From an uncultured Pseudomonadota bacterium (lineage in GTDB: Bacteria > Pseudomonadota > Alphaproteobacteria > Rs-D84): a stretch of 64,000 bases of DNA. The notes under the pieces were generated by a model. That model was not told where the DNA came from. It worked only from the letters and a program-made list of their open reading frames with translations, and did no database searches. A program made the translations under genes and the position numbers. Positions 51,185 to 60,231 of this stretch are shown here, piece by piece. The stretch spans positions 7,285 to 71,284 of the forward strand of contig CALABO010000017.1 of the NCBI GenBank assembly GCA_937885575.1, given 5' to 3'. Positions within the stretch are counted from its first letter, which is position 1, and the number at the start of each line of letters is the position of its first letter.

Positions 51185-52852
51185 TTACTCTTTCACCGCG
51201 GGCAACGATGCAACATCGTTATAGAATGAAAGGAACTTTTTTCCTGTGCCGCAATAGAACTTTTCAAGTGAATCATTATATTCGCGTGTGGCTTCGACAA
51301 AGCGGGCCTCGATATCCGCCTGGGCGCCTTGGTATCCTGAAAATCCGCCAAGTGCACCGCCAACACCCGCACCCTTCAGGGTTGAACCCAAACGCGCCTT
51401 GTTCGAAAAGTCAACCACGCCACCGTCATCTGTATCCATCGTCAACGGGTTAAAGTCATCAATTGTGTACGGGTTTTTATCGGCATCCACTAACTTGCAA
51501 TCACCAGTTGGGTTACCGTATCCGTCGCGCTGGCACATTCTTATGCCGGTTTTATGCGCCGCTTTCCATTGCGTCCAATCGGCAAGTTTTGTTCCAAACG
51601 CCTTGTCTTCGAATCCAACAATAACCGCGGCCATCGGCGCGCCCGCGCGTTTTGCAACCGCGACTTCATAAAATGTTCCCCACTCATTGGACAAATCTTT
51701 CTGGATCTTGCGGTTTCCTTTATCATATCCGTATTGTTCGGTTTTACCACTAAGATACCGTTCCCAATCACTGCGATTGATTTCTTCGGGTTTAATTTGC
51801 TTGTTATCTGTACCGATTATGTATTTCACAATAAGGCTGTTGTTCACGGCACATTTTTCAAGTCCATCTTCACATACGACTATATCACCATTTGGATGAT
51901 AATACGCTTTGCCGGTAATACCTGCATCGGCGGTCTTTACGATATTCCCCCATAAACACGTCGTTTCCACGCCACCATCGTTGCACTTTGTGACGCGCAA
52001 TACCGCATCGCCCGTGGCCATCATGTTGCCGATAACACTACCTGCGGCGGCGTTCACACCGGCATGTAAAATTGTGTCACCGGCAATTTTTCCAGAATAC
52101 GTGCTTGCGGTCATCAGTGCCGCACCAATCAGCGCGCCCCCCAGTGTCGTGTTCAACTTTTCAGAATTCGTTCCAAACAGGCCGTCTTTACCCGGTTCCT
52201 GGGCGCCGACCATATTGCCCGCAACGCCCGCCGCGACCGTTGCCGCCGCGATTTTAAGACCTGCTTTGTTCTTTTGTTCTTCGTTCAAGACGCGGATAAC
52301 ATCATCATGCGTTGGCGCATTGTCCGCCGGGAACGTCACGCGCATCGCGTCCGGCAAATATGACGAAGACGGAAAGTCCGAAATATTGCAATTCACCGCA
52401 TCGCCCGCCGCGAGGGTTCCACGCGCCACGGTCGTGTATTCCAACGCACCGTTTGCGCCGATTTTCCGCATTTCTACAACCGCGACACAGGTCGGCTTGC
52501 CGCCCGCACCGCGCCCCAGTGTCGGCACATCCCAAATAAATTCACCATCGGGATAAATCGCCGCGCAATTATTTAATGTGCTGTAATCTGCGCCCGCGGT
52601 TTTATCGCCACTTTTTATTTTGTCCGCGATTGTTTTATCCGCCACGCGCACGGGCAAATCCATATCGACCGGCGTGTCCGGTTCGTTCGCGATGGAATCA
52701 TAGTATTGCTGTTCCAGTGCCACGGTATTTTTATACGAATTCGCATAGTTTCGCGAAAGGTTTCCAACGCGTATTCCGCCAAACGCATCGTGCGCCGATG
52801 TGCCCACCAATATGGACATAATTGAACATAAAATCGCGCGATTCCTTTTCAT
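51185..52852 (-). CDS. Exported glycine-zipper protein, 555 aa
   Basis: A signal peptide (about residues 1-25) is followed by a globular region. Several glycine-rich hydrophobic segments resemble membrane-inserting glycine zippers: AAATVAAGVAGNMVG (about 205), LGGALIGAALMTAS (about 235), AAAGSVIGNMMATG (about 270) and LKGAGVGGALGGFSGYQGA (about 500). Cysteine pairs such as CLWG and CEDGLEKC lie between them. No family is recognised. It sits nine bases after the barrel-protein gene and is probably co-transcribed with it. A cell-envelope role is inference. Confidence 0.65.
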   Translation of the reverse strand: MKRNRAILCSIMSILVGTSAHDAFGGIRVGNLSRNYANSYKNTVALEQQYYDSIANEPDTPVDMDLPVRVADKTIADKIKSGDKTAGADYSTLNNCAAIYPDGEFIWDVPTLGRGAGGKPTCVAVVEMRKIGANGALEYTTVARGTLAAGDAVNCNISDFPSSSYLPDAMRVTFPADNAPTHDDVIRVLNEEQKNKAGLKIAAATVAAGVAGNMVGAQEPGKDGLFGTNSEKLNTTLGGALIGAALMTASTYSGKIAGDTILHAGVNAAAGSVIGNMMATGDAVLRVTKCNDGGVETTCLWGNIVKTADAGITGKAYYHPNGDIVVCEDGLEKCAVNNSLIVKYIIGTDNKQIKPEEINRSDWERYLSGKTEQYGYDKGNRKIQKDLSNEWGTFYEVAVAKRAGAPMAAVIVGFEDKAFGTKLADWTQWKAAHKTGIRMCQRDGYGNPTGDCKLVDADKNPYTIDDFNPLTMDTDDGGVVDFSNKARLGSTLKGAGVGGALGGFSGYQGAQADIEARFVEATREYNDSLEKFYCGTGKKFLSFYNDVASLPAVKE

Positions 52853-52861
52853 ATAAAATCC

Positions 52862-53995
52862 TTAGAATTGTAGTCTCAGGCGCATACCGACATCAATCAA
52901 ACTAAGCCGTCCACTTTCATACCAATTCGTATAGTGGAACACACTGTCGTAATCCGCCTGAACTTCGCCCCCAAGGCCGTCCGACAACCATTCAATCTGC
53001 GACAAAATGATACTGCCCGATGTTTTGACTTTTCCAAGGTTCGCATAACGCGCAAACAAATCGACCTTTATCCCACCGCCAAGGTCAGTTGTTATACCGC
53101 CTTCGACCATAAATGCCAATTGTTCGGTCGTGCCGCCGTTATGATACGCGTATATATCGGAAACACCTGTAAGACGGCCAGCAACGCCAACCGTGGTATT
53201 CAAATCTTCGATAATCGTGTAATATGTGTCGTCATATACAACATAGTCCGCAATCGTATTCAACGACAACCCAACGCCCGCACCAATATATGGCCGCAGT
53301 GACCCGCCCGCCACATACCCGGTATATGAATCAAGGTTGTAATAGATATTTAGCATGGTTGTATTTGCGGTTATTGCGCCACCTTCGACAGATGTCTGAA
53401 CCGTCGCCGCACCCGTGTATTCCGCCGTGTAAACATGATCCGGATAACTTAACCCCGAATAGCGGGTATATGAAAAGTCCACACGAATATCATTATTCAG
53501 CGCCGAACCAACTGAAACCTGAAGTGGGATAACCGTGTCGGTTTGAAAATCCGCGGCCGCGAACGCGCCCGGTACAACATAGGCATCTTTTTCGCCCAAA
53601 TAATCCGCCTTTATCGACCCCATAACACTTGCGGCATAGGCGACCGAAAAACCAACATACAAACCACTGTCCGCAAGGCGGTCATAATCAGACGGCAAAT
53701 AATACTTGCGCCCCGCCGCAGTTGCCGCAGAGCCGACCTGGGGCAGAGTGCCTGTCACACGTGTCGCCGGCACAGCAACACCGGAATTCGCAACCAAAAC
53801 AGTACCGTTCGCCGCTGGCAATTGAACCGTCCCTGGTTGCACTGGATATGCGGCCTGGGCCTGCATCTGTTGCTGATATTGTTGTTGATAAAGTGGAACC
53901 TGTGGTGACGGATACGCTGGATACGCCGCAGACGCGATGCGTGATGCACCGAAACAAAAACCAAGAAAAGTGGCGGAAAACCCGAACTTCCTCAT
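52862..53995 (-). CDS. Outer-membrane beta-barrel protein, 377 aa
   Basis: A signal peptide (about residues 1-23) is followed by a Pro/Gln/Tyr-rich linker (QQQYQQQMQAQ, about 38-48). Then comes a barrel with alternating patterns such as YVGFSVAYAAS and PYIGAGVGLSLN, ending in IDVGMRLRLQF with terminal phenylalanine. This is the OmpA-like/Omp25 barrel type. The Gln-rich linker may reach through the peptidoglycan. It precedes the glycine-zipper gene. Confidence 0.8.
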   Translation of the reverse strand: MRKFGFSATFLGFCFGASRIASAAYPAYPSPQVPLYQQQYQQQMQAQAAYPVQPGTVQLPAANGTVLVANSGVAVPATRVTGTLPQVGSAATAAGRKYYLPSDYDRLADSGLYVGFSVAYAASVMGSIKADYLGEKDAYVVPGAFAAADFQTDTVIPLQVSVGSALNNDIRVDFSYTRYSGLSYPDHVYTAEYTGAATVQTSVEGGAITANTTMLNIYYNLDSYTGYVAGGSLRPYIGAGVGLSLNTIADYVVYDDTYYTIIEDLNTTVGVAGRLTGVSDIYAYHNGGTTEQLAFMVEGGITTDLGGGIKVDLFARYANLGKVKTSGSIILSQIEWLSDGLGGEVQADYDSVFHYTNWYESGRLSLIDVGMRLRLQF

Positions 53996-54120
53996 ACTTT
54001 TACTTTCGCTCTCTTGGGGGTATTATATCACAAAATCGACATTAAAAAAAGCACTTTAATATGAAAACAGTTCTAAAAGATTATTCTTATAGATACCACT
54101 AATTTCGATGATAGGATTTG

Positions 54121-54259
54121 GCGACACCTCCCGGCGTTTCACGCCGTACTCCTCTGGCCAGAGGAGAATTTCGCTTTCGTCCTTGTCGCGGCCCAAATTC
54201 CCCTCTGGCTAGAGGGGTGGCCTCGCTGTAGCAACAGCGAAAGCGGGCCGGGGTGTCGC
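54121..54259. repeat. Palindromic repeat, two arms (family A)
   Basis: The inverted termini GCGACACC...GGTGTCGC and the two internal hairpins (CTCCTCTGGCCAGAGGAG and CCCCTCTGGCTAGAGGGG) match the element at 10211-10352. The left-arm insert is CGGCGTTTCACGCCG and the right-arm insert GCTGTAGCAACAGC. It fills most of the 352-base gap between two outer-membrane protein genes; no gene is present there. Confidence 0.85.
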
Positions 54260-54294
54260 GTTGGCACAAATTTTCATCATCCAATTTCATAACG

Positions 54295-54323
54295 AAAAAC
54301 GGACCCAATTGGATCCGTTTTTT
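54295..54323 (-). terminator. Terminator of the 338-aa barrel gene
   Basis: Read on the minus strand, AAAACGGATCC-AATT-GGGTCCGTTTTT is an almost perfect stem ending in a T-run, about 25 bases after the stop codon. Confidence 0.8.
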
Positions 54324-54347
54324 AAACTATGCCTGTTTTCGGCCGTT

Positions 54348-55364
54348 TTAGAACATAAAGTTAAACCGAAAACCGCTTTCGATTTTAACATTTGTCGTGT
54401 TTGCCGACATACGCGCGCCGGTATCATACGTGTCTTCAATATACCACGCAAGTTGCGTGCCCGGCGTAAACTGGTATGCTAGCGTAAGTGTCAACGCATA
54501 TTCATCGAAACGATCGTTCATATCTTTGAATCCGTTAACCAACCCCTTTACCTTTGCTTGGACAACAGGACTCAAATTCGATAAGTCCGTATAAACACCT
54601 TCCAAACCATTTGTTGCGTGATGTTTATATGTGAACCCGATTCCACCAGAAAGTTTATCAGACATTTGATAAAACACATTTGCACCGGCATTAACTTCCC
54701 ATGTGGACTTAATATTCACAGATAATTCCCTTGGTAATCCAGGCAACATGGCCCTAAGCACTGACACATCGATTTCGTTGTTATGGTTGCCCCACGTGCG
54801 CAATATTTCACCGAACACACTGGCGGTAAGGTCCGTCCAACGGTAACCAAATTTCGTTCCCAAATGTGCGCCCCAACGACCGTTCGAATAATTGTCATAA
54901 TTAAAGACAGGTTGCGGGTGCGCTGGGTCGACAACAGTTGAAAGACTCAAACTCCCTTTCATCCGTTCAACGCCGCCAAGGTGGAAATCGCCGTACATAT
55001 CCCAAACAAAGCCGTCCGCTTCATCAATTATACGATATGTTGTTCCCAGACGCCCAAGGTGAAAACCTTTGCGATTGATATCCGGGTCGTATGTATATCC
55101 CGCAATTAAATGCGCCACCCAGCGGTCGGTTATCCCGACGCCAAATTCCTGCATCGGGCGCCAGATTGGGAATTCCGTGCTGCCGTTATGGCCGCGCAGA
55201 ACCTGATTTTCAGTAGAATCAGTGATTTTGAACATGACCCCCAGGGTTGTTTTAGAATACACATCCAACGCGCCCGGCAAGAACAATGGATTTTCCATGT
55301 TTGCCGCCATCGCCGAAGTTGCCATGGCCGCCGTAGCCGCCGCGATACCAAATATTTTTTTCAT
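54348..55364 (-). CDS. Outer-membrane beta-barrel protein, 338 aa
   Basis: The ATG at 55364 has GAAAGG upstream and opens a signal peptide (MKKIFGIAAATAAMATSAMA). The mature protein has alternating strand patterns (WVAHLIAGYTYD, YALTLTLAYQFT) and ends in FRFNFMF, a barrel-type C-terminus. TDLTASVFGEIL and GGIGFTYKHHAT suggest a transporter or porin-like barrel, but no specific family is recognised. It has its own terminator. Confidence 0.75.
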   Translation of the reverse strand: MKKIFGIAAATAAMATSAMAANMENPLFLPGALDVYSKTTLGVMFKITDSTENQVLRGHNGSTEFPIWRPMQEFGVGITDRWVAHLIAGYTYDPDINRKGFHLGRLGTTYRIIDEADGFVWDMYGDFHLGGVERMKGSLSLSTVVDPAHPQPVFNYDNYSNGRWGAHLGTKFGYRWTDLTASVFGEILRTWGNHNNEIDVSVLRAMLPGLPRELSVNIKSTWEVNAGANVFYQMSDKLSGGIGFTYKHHATNGLEGVYTDLSNLSPVVQAKVKGLVNGFKDMNDRFDEYALTLTLAYQFTPGTQLAWYIEDTYDTGARMSANTTNVKIESGFRFNFMF

Positions 55365-55585
55365 TTTGATTTTCCTTTCGTTAAAAGTTTTTTTAACCAA
55401 CCCCCATTATTGGCAAGATTGGTATCACACCCCCACACCGCCCATTCTTGGCAACAGTGCTGTTTCGGGAATATGACCCAGATATGATTGCGCAACTAAA
55501 AAATAAAGTCAAAGATTTTGTGATAACCCTTGAAATCTGTGGCAAAAAACACTATCATATTATAAAAGTGTAACAGAAGATTCAA

Positions 55586-56110
55586 ATGGATACGAACCTA
55601 AATAAACTTATTGCCATGGCCGCGGGTCAAAATCGCGATTGTTTCGATGAAAATTCCATTTCATCGGAGGTTCGTGGTAAAATTGATGATGCACTCGATT
55701 CTATATTTCGTGGCAAAAGCATATTGATTTGGACGCGTGGTGGAAAACTTTGTGACGCGTGGAAATCAGCCATGGACGAATTACGCGACGAAATCTTTGC
55801 AATAAAAAACACCACGCCGATTATCGAATACCTGCGCATTGCGGTTTTTGCCTTGCGTGAAAAATGGAACATAAAAATTACGCAAAGCAATGAAAGAAAT
55901 TCTGTGGTGGACGGCGCATCCAATGCGGAATTGAATGACTTGAAAAATTATGCAAATTCACTCATAGAATCGGGTATGCGGGTAATAAAGGATTTAATCT
56001 CCGTTGGCGCATTTGCATGTTCCGAACGCGGGACACAGAAAACACGATTTATGAATATGGAACGCGCAAAGACCCGTGAACGCGAACACGAACGGGTGCG
56101 GAAAAGGTAA
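55586..56110 (+). CDS. Hypothetical protein, 174 aa (paralogue of the next gene)
   Basis: A soluble, helical protein with no signal peptide and a strongly basic, Arg/Glu-rich tail (MERAKTREREHERVRKR). KNTTPIIEYLR near residue 75 matches ENNNPVIEYLR in the next gene, and the overall helical plan is similar, so the two are likely diverged duplicates. TTGAAA-17-TATCAT precedes it; only a weak AGAAG serves as ribosome binding site. The function is unknown. Confidence 0.6.
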   Translation: MDTNLNKLIAMAAGQNRDCFDENSISSEVRGKIDDALDSIFRGKSILIWTRGGKLCDAWKSAMDELRDEIFAIKNTTPIIEYLRIAVFALREKWNIKITQSNERNSVVDGASNAELNDLKNYANSLIESGMRVIKDLISVGAFACSERGTQKTRFMNMERAKTREREHERVRKR

Positions 56111-56122
56111 TAGGTGTGCGAA

Positions 56123-56650
56123 ATGAAAAATACTAATGACATTTCAAACGGCACAAAAAATTTGTTGGCCCACGCATATCAAAAAGTATATGACGCCTTG
56201 GTAAAGGCATACTTGGCTAAGGGACAGACATGGGGTCGGTCGCAACAAAGCGCAAGTCGCCGAATGAAACAAATCATAAATACCCACGAAAATAATAACC
56301 CTGTAATAGAGTACCTAAGGAAATTTAACGATTCTCATTATTCGGCCACGGCAAAAAAGAATATGATATGCCCGGGCATGGATGAAACAGATCCGGAATC
56401 TTTGAATGTTGATATGACAGATACGATTATAAATGCTATCAACAATTTTGAAAGTATCATTGCCGATGCATCGCCAAAGGTTTTATGTGTGTTGAACCGA
56501 ACACCGGCACCATTTAAACATTCCGATATGTTAAACAAACAAGATTTTACTTCATGGTTCTATGGCAATCCGTATCAGTCGGATATAAAAGAGGTCGGGG
56601 ATTTTGAAACCTTTTATCGTCGATACTTTTTGCGGCAATCGCACCGGTAA
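56123..56650 (+). CDS. Hypothetical protein, 175 aa (paralogue of the previous gene)
   Basis: I start at the ATG at 56123 because AGG lies eight bases before it; a GTG at 56114 is an alternative. The protein is helical and soluble. NPVIEYLRKFND near residue 57 is shared with the preceding gene. It ends two bases before the convergent U32 gene. No family is recognised. Confidence 0.6.
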   Translation: MKNTNDISNGTKNLLAHAYQKVYDALVKAYLAKGQTWGRSQQSASRRMKQIINTHENNNPVIEYLRKFNDSHYSATAKKNMICPGMDETDPESLNVDMTDTIINAINNFESIIADASPKVLCVLNRTPAPFKHSDMLNKQDFTSWFYGNPYQSDIKEVGDFETFYRRYFLRQSHR

Positions 56651-56651
56651 T

Positions 56652-57896
56652 TCATTTATGCTTATACGCCAAAACCAGTGGCACCAATTTATCAAAATCA
56701 TTTGCGTTCACCCAATCGCGCGGAATTTTTATTGCATTATGCTGACCCGCCGACATTTTTGGTAATATGGAATTATCACGCGCATTTATGATTTGCCGCA
56801 CTTGCACCCGCGCACCGCGACTTTCATTCGGGATAACAAAAGTAATTTCATCACCGGTCTTTATTTCATTACGCAGTTCAAGTGTGATTTCCGAATCATT
56901 TTTTGCGGTAACCACACCCGCCGCATGATATTCGGACACCGACCGCGCGGAATCATAGTTATGCGCGTCCGGCGGCACCGGCCCATCAAAGAACGCCGTC
57001 GTATATCCGCGCGATTCCAACACGTTCAGCATTTCCATATATTTCGCCGGGTCAAAATTTTCCGGGTCACGCGCCCACGCGTCCATCGCCGCACGATACG
57101 CATGAACAACACTGCCCACATAGTATTCACTGCGGTTGCGGCCTTCAATTTTTAATGAATCGGGCCCCGCGGCAATTACTTCGGCTAACCTTGGCATCAG
57201 ACACAAATCCTTGGAATTCATAATGTATGCGCCGCGTTCGTCTTCGGTAATCGGCATTTCAATACCACTTTCACATTCGCGCAAAATAACATCGTATTTC
57301 CACCGGCACAGTTGCGCGCACGCACCGCGATTCGCCGGCCGCCCCGTGATAAAGTTCGACAGCAAGCACCGCCCCGAATACGACATACACATCGCACCAT
57401 GCACAAAAATTTCAAGTTTAATATCGGTACATGCGCGCCGAATTGAAATAAATTCGCGGTGTGAAACTTCGCGCGCCAACACGCACAGCGACGCGCCCGC
57501 GGCCTGCCAAAATTTCACCGACGCGGCGGAGCAAATATTCGCCTGGGTCGAAATATGAATCGGAATGTCGGGATGGTGTTCGCGCACCCACACTAAAACG
57601 CCCGGGTCGGACACAATCAGCGCATCCGGCGATAAATATCGAATTATTTCCGACACGCGCGGCATATTTGCATATTCAGAATCGTGCGCAAACAGGTTGA
57701 ACGCCAAATAAACCTTTTTCCCCGCCGCATGCGCAAGTTCGATTCCGGTTTTAACTTCGTCGGTTGAAATTTTCGCCCGTGCCCGCATTGAAAACCCCGG
57801 CAGGCCGGCATAAATCGCATCCGCACCATACAGAATCGCGGTTTTGAATGCATCCAACGTCCCCGCCGGCGCCAAAAGTTCAGGCAGTTTTATCAC
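56652..57896 (-). CDS. Peptidase U32 family protein (RlhA/TrhP type)
   Basis: A 414-residue U32 protein, of the family now known for tRNA and rRNA hydroxylation rather than proteolysis. The signature EIFVHGAMCMSYSGRCLLSN lies near residues 162-181, with further cysteines in RGACAQLCRWKY nearby. I start at GTG 57896, giving the family N-terminus KLPELLAPAGT; a promoter ends seven bases upstream. The longer frame would run through the tRNA-Thr gene on the other strand, which makes it implausible. The precise RNA target is not decided by the sequence. Confidence 0.88.
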   Translation of the reverse strand: MIKLPELLAPAGTLDAFKTAILYGADAIYAGLPGFSMRARAKISTDEVKTGIELAHAAGKKVYLAFNLFAHDSEYANMPRVSEIIRYLSPDALIVSDPGVLVWVREHHPDIPIHISTQANICSAASVKFWQAAGASLCVLAREVSHREFISIRRACTDIKLEIFVHGAMCMSYSGRCLLSNFITGRPANRGACAQLCRWKYDVILRECESGIEMPITEDERGAYIMNSKDLCLMPRLAEVIAAGPDSLKIEGRNRSEYYVGSVVHAYRAAMDAWARDPENFDPAKYMEMLNVLESRGYTTAFFDGPVPPDAHNYDSARSVSEYHAAGVVTAKNDSEITLELRNEIKTGDEITFVIPNESRGARVQVRQIINARDNSILPKMSAGQHNAIKIPRDWVNANDFDKLVPLVLAYKHK

Positions 57897-57903
57897 AGGT
57901 CTA

Positions 57904-57931
57904 ATACTAACCCGCCACCCGTCATTTGCAA
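57904..57931 (-). promoter_or_regulatory. Promoter giving a leaderless U32 mRNA
   Basis: On the minus strand TTGCAA and TAGTAT are 16 bases apart, and seven bases separate the -10 box from the GTG start. No Shine-Dalgarno sequence is present. Confidence 0.55.
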
Positions 57932-57951
57932 GATTTTTTTGAAAAATATTC

Positions 57952-57979
57952 TTGATTTGCCCCGCGCGATATGTATAAT
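57952..57979 (+). promoter_or_regulatory. tRNA-Thr promoter
   Basis: TTGATT (57952-57957) and TATAAT (57974-57979) are 16 bases apart, 11 bases before the tRNA. GC-rich AGGGGG follows the -10 box. Confidence 0.8.
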
Positions 57980-57990
57980 TAGGGGGCATT

Positions 57991-58066
57991 GCCAGTTTAG
58001 CTCAGTTGGTAGAGCATCTGATTTGTAATCAGAGGGTCGTTGGTTCAAGTCCGACAACTGGCACCA
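57991..58066 (+). tRNA. tRNA-Thr (anticodon UGU)
   Basis: Acceptor GCCAGTT/AACTGGC, D arm AGCTCAGTTGG, anticodon stem CTGAT/ATCAG with loop TTGTA-type (anticodon TGT), T arm TTCAAGT. CCA is encoded at 58064-58066. Confidence 0.96.
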
Positions 58067-58081
58067 CCAGTTTTCATTAGA

Positions 58082-58105
58082 AAAAACCGCGGTCATGCGG
58101 TTTTT
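58082..58105 (+). terminator. Terminator of tRNA-Thr
   Basis: AAAAACCGC-GGTCAT-GCGGTTTTT forms a 9-bp stem ending in T residues, 15 bases after the tRNA. Confidence 0.85.
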
Positions 58106-58143
58106 CGTTCAAAAAATCTTGCAAATGGCGGGCAAATAACAAA

Positions 58144-58169
58144 AAAACGGAATCATTCGATTCCGTTTT
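58144..58169 (-). terminator. Terminator of cvpA
   Basis: AAAACGGAATC-ATTC-GATTCCGTTTT is a perfect stem immediately beside the cvpA stop. On the minus strand it is followed by TTT. Confidence 0.85.
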
Positions 58170-58172
58170 GTT

Positions 58173-58904
58173 TTAGTTATTTTCCTGGCGTTCTTTTTCG
58201 CGTTGCTCGACCGCGTTCGCGACATTTTCAATTTGCAACAATTGGTTTTCCAGTGCGCCCCGTTCGGAATTTTTATAACCCGTTTCTTCCGTTTTTGCCG
58301 GCGCACCATCTTTATTTGAATCATCAACCACACGCGGATTAATCAGGTTGTCGTAAATTTTTTGTGCCTCACGCGAACCCTCTATGTCACGCAGCAACAG
58401 TTTGCTTGTTTCGCCCGGGATAAACCATTCGTCCAGTTTTAATGCTGTAACCTGCATCACTGGGCGGGTGCGCGCGTCGACTAACCAAGCCGGCACGCGT
58501 GGCGTATCGGAAAAATACCAAAGCGCGACCCAATAGAAAACGCCCATAACAACAATGCCACGAACGATTCCAAAGATTACGCCCAATGTGTGGTCGGTGA
58601 CACTCATCACGCTGGCCTGAATTTTATCGCGCAATTTCTGGTTAAAGAACCCGACAATCAGCAATATAACAAAGAACACAATGAAATATGATGCGACCAA
58701 TGTGCCCACGGTTGATTCAGGCAATCCGAACCAACCCTGGAGTAATTTATCAAGCATCGGTGACACGAACCGTGCGGTTATTGCCGCGACCACCCAAGAC
58801 AACGTTGCGATGGTTTCATAAATTCCGCCGCGTATCGTCGCCCACACCGTGGATGCAAGCAATATTCCAACATACGCATAATCAAGTCCGGTCAAATTAA
58901 ACAT
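58173..58904 (-). CDS. cvpA: CvpA family membrane protein
   Basis: A 243-residue inner-membrane protein with four predicted helices within the first 150 residues, starting LDYAYVGILLASTVWATIRGG, then ASYFIVFFVILLIVGFFN and GVIFGIVRGIVVMGVFYWVAL. This is the CvpA family, linked to colicin V export in E. coli and to envelope stress elsewhere. The C-terminal 90 residues form a charged cytoplasmic or periplasmic tail ending in a Gln/Glu-rich helix. AGGAAAG precedes the ATG. Confidence 0.88.
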   Translation of the reverse strand: MFNLTGLDYAYVGILLASTVWATIRGGIYETIATLSWVVAAITARFVSPMLDKLLQGWFGLPESTVGTLVASYFIVFFVILLIVGFFNQKLRDKIQASVMSVTDHTLGVIFGIVRGIVVMGVFYWVALWYFSDTPRVPAWLVDARTRPVMQVTALKLDEWFIPGETSKLLLRDIEGSREAQKIYDNLINPRVVDDSNKDGAPAKTEETGYKNSERGALENQLLQIENVANAVEQREKERQENN

Positions 58905-58920
58905 CGTGCTTTCCTGTTAT

Positions 58921-59022
58921 TTATTTCTTTTTGCGACAAAGAACCAAAACCAATCCTACAACAAAAATCCCAAGGATTCCGTAATAGAACCAGTTCGCGT
59001 TCCATTTAATTAGTTTTTTTTT
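58921..59022 (-). other. Out-of-frame membrane-anchor segment after the thioredoxin-fold gene
   Basis: If the reading frame shifts at the run of nine A residues (59014-59022) at the end of the upstream gene, translation does not stop at TAA 59010. It continues through KWNANWFYYGILGIFVVG, a clear membrane helix, and ends in CRKKK at 58921. The downstream frame has no start codon or ribosome binding site of its own. This looks like either a homopolymer error, a broken gene, or programmed slippage that produces a membrane-anchored form. Confidence 0.6.
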
Positions 59023-59495
59023 GCGTCCGCGTTTTCGGTCTTTTCAACAACGCGTTCAACGATTGCCGATGTCCGGTCCGCATGTGCACTGCGAAACGCG
59101 GCCGCATCAGATTCCATTGCTTTCTTGTTGTCGGCGGCAACCCCCTTGGCGGCATCGTCCATATCAATTTCTATTGCGGCGCGGATCGAATCACCCATGG
59201 AATCGCCATAGCCCTGGAAACACTTTTCGCCAACGACCATCACCGGCACACCACCCGATTCGTATTCGCACTTTTTAAGTGTCGCCATAAATTCATCACG
59301 GTTTGCCGATTCCATAACATTGACCGTTGTCACATTCAGATTCGGATATTCATAAATCAAATTCTGTGAAATAAATTCGCGCGCATGATGACAATGCGGA
59401 CACGTCGGCGAATAGTAAATCGTAATATCCGCGGCCATCGCGTTGCCAATAAACATCGCACCCGCAAGTGCACCAAACAAAGTTACTTTTTTCAT
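59010..59495 (-). CDS. Exported thioredoxin-fold protein (CPHC motif), 161 aa
   Basis: AAAGGAG precedes the ATG at 59495, which opens a signal peptide (MKKVTLFGALAGAMFIGNAMA). The mature domain begins with ITIYYSPTCPHCHHA; CPHC is the DsbA-type redox pair on a glutaredoxin/thioredoxin fold. GVPVMVVGEKCFQGYG is the cis-proline loop. It probably acts on disulfides in the periplasm, useful for the many cysteine-rich exported proteins here. The last codons run through nine A residues; a one-base shift there would add a C-terminal membrane anchor. Confidence 0.82.
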   Translation of the reverse strand: MKKVTLFGALAGAMFIGNAMAADITIYYSPTCPHCHHAREFISQNLIYEYPNLNVTTVNVMESANRDEFMATLKKCEYESGGVPVMVVGEKCFQGYGDSMGDSIRAAIEIDMDDAAKGVAADNKKAMESDAAAFRSAHADRTSAIVERVVEKTENADAKKN

Positions 59496-59637
59496 TTTTT
59501 CTCCTTTATTACTTTGCATGGTGATTATAGAAACTTCCATTATCATAGCGCAAGTGGTTTTTAATAAAAAACAAACATTTTTTCCTATGGTCGCGGCCAT
59601 GTATTTTTGCAAGAATGCCCCCAGGGGGTGATAAAAT

Positions 59638-60228
59638 ATGTTTAACCTTAATGAATATCCATTGCCATTTCGTGAAACAGACCTGGTCCCGTATATGTCC
59701 GTTGAAACGGTGCGCACGCATCATGATAAACACTTGGGCGCATACATTGCAAACCTAAATAAACTAATCGATGGAACAGAATACGCCGACATGGATTTGC
59801 GCGAAATTATTTTGAAATCGCACAGGGATAAAAACGCGACAAAAATTTTCAACAACGCGGCGCAGATTTTTAATCACGAATTCTTTTTCAATTGCCTTGG
59901 ACGCGGGAATACTTTGATTCCAGATTTAATATCGGACGCGTTTGGCGGCACGGCGGAATTCAAAGAAAAATTCAAATCTATTGCGAACGATGTCTTTGGT
60001 TCGGGTTGGGTCTGGGTTGTTATGCGGCCCGATAAAAAGTTTGAAATTATCGCAACGAAAAATGCGGACACACCGATTACCGATGGATTAAAACCCGTGC
60101 TTGTTTTGGATTTGTGGGAACACGCGTATTATTTGGACTATCAAAATCGGCGCAGTGAATTTATTGATAATTTCCTGGAATTCCTAATCGATTGGAAATT
60201 CGTCCTGGATAATTTGAATGTGGAATAA
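59638..60228 (+). CDS. sodB: Superoxide dismutase, Fe/Mn family
   Basis: A 196-residue dismutase that removes superoxide. Metal ligands are H28 (RTHHDKH), H80 (FNHEFFF), D158 and H162 (DLWEHAYY). GSGWVWV near residue 122 matches GSGWAWL. The usual WNHTFYW is changed to FNHEFFF here. Iron rather than manganese is inferred from overall resemblance. AGGGGG precedes the ATG. It is divergent from the thioredoxin-fold gene. Confidence 0.93.
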   Translation: MFNLNEYPLPFRETDLVPYMSVETVRTHHDKHLGAYIANLNKLIDGTEYADMDLREIILKSHRDKNATKIFNNAAQIFNHEFFFNCLGRGNTLIPDLISDAFGGTAEFKEKFKSIANDVFGSGWVWVVMRPDKKFEIIATKNADTPITDGLKPVLVLDLWEHAYYLDYQNRRSEFIDNFLEFLIDWKFVLDNLNVE

Positions 60229-60231
60229 TTT

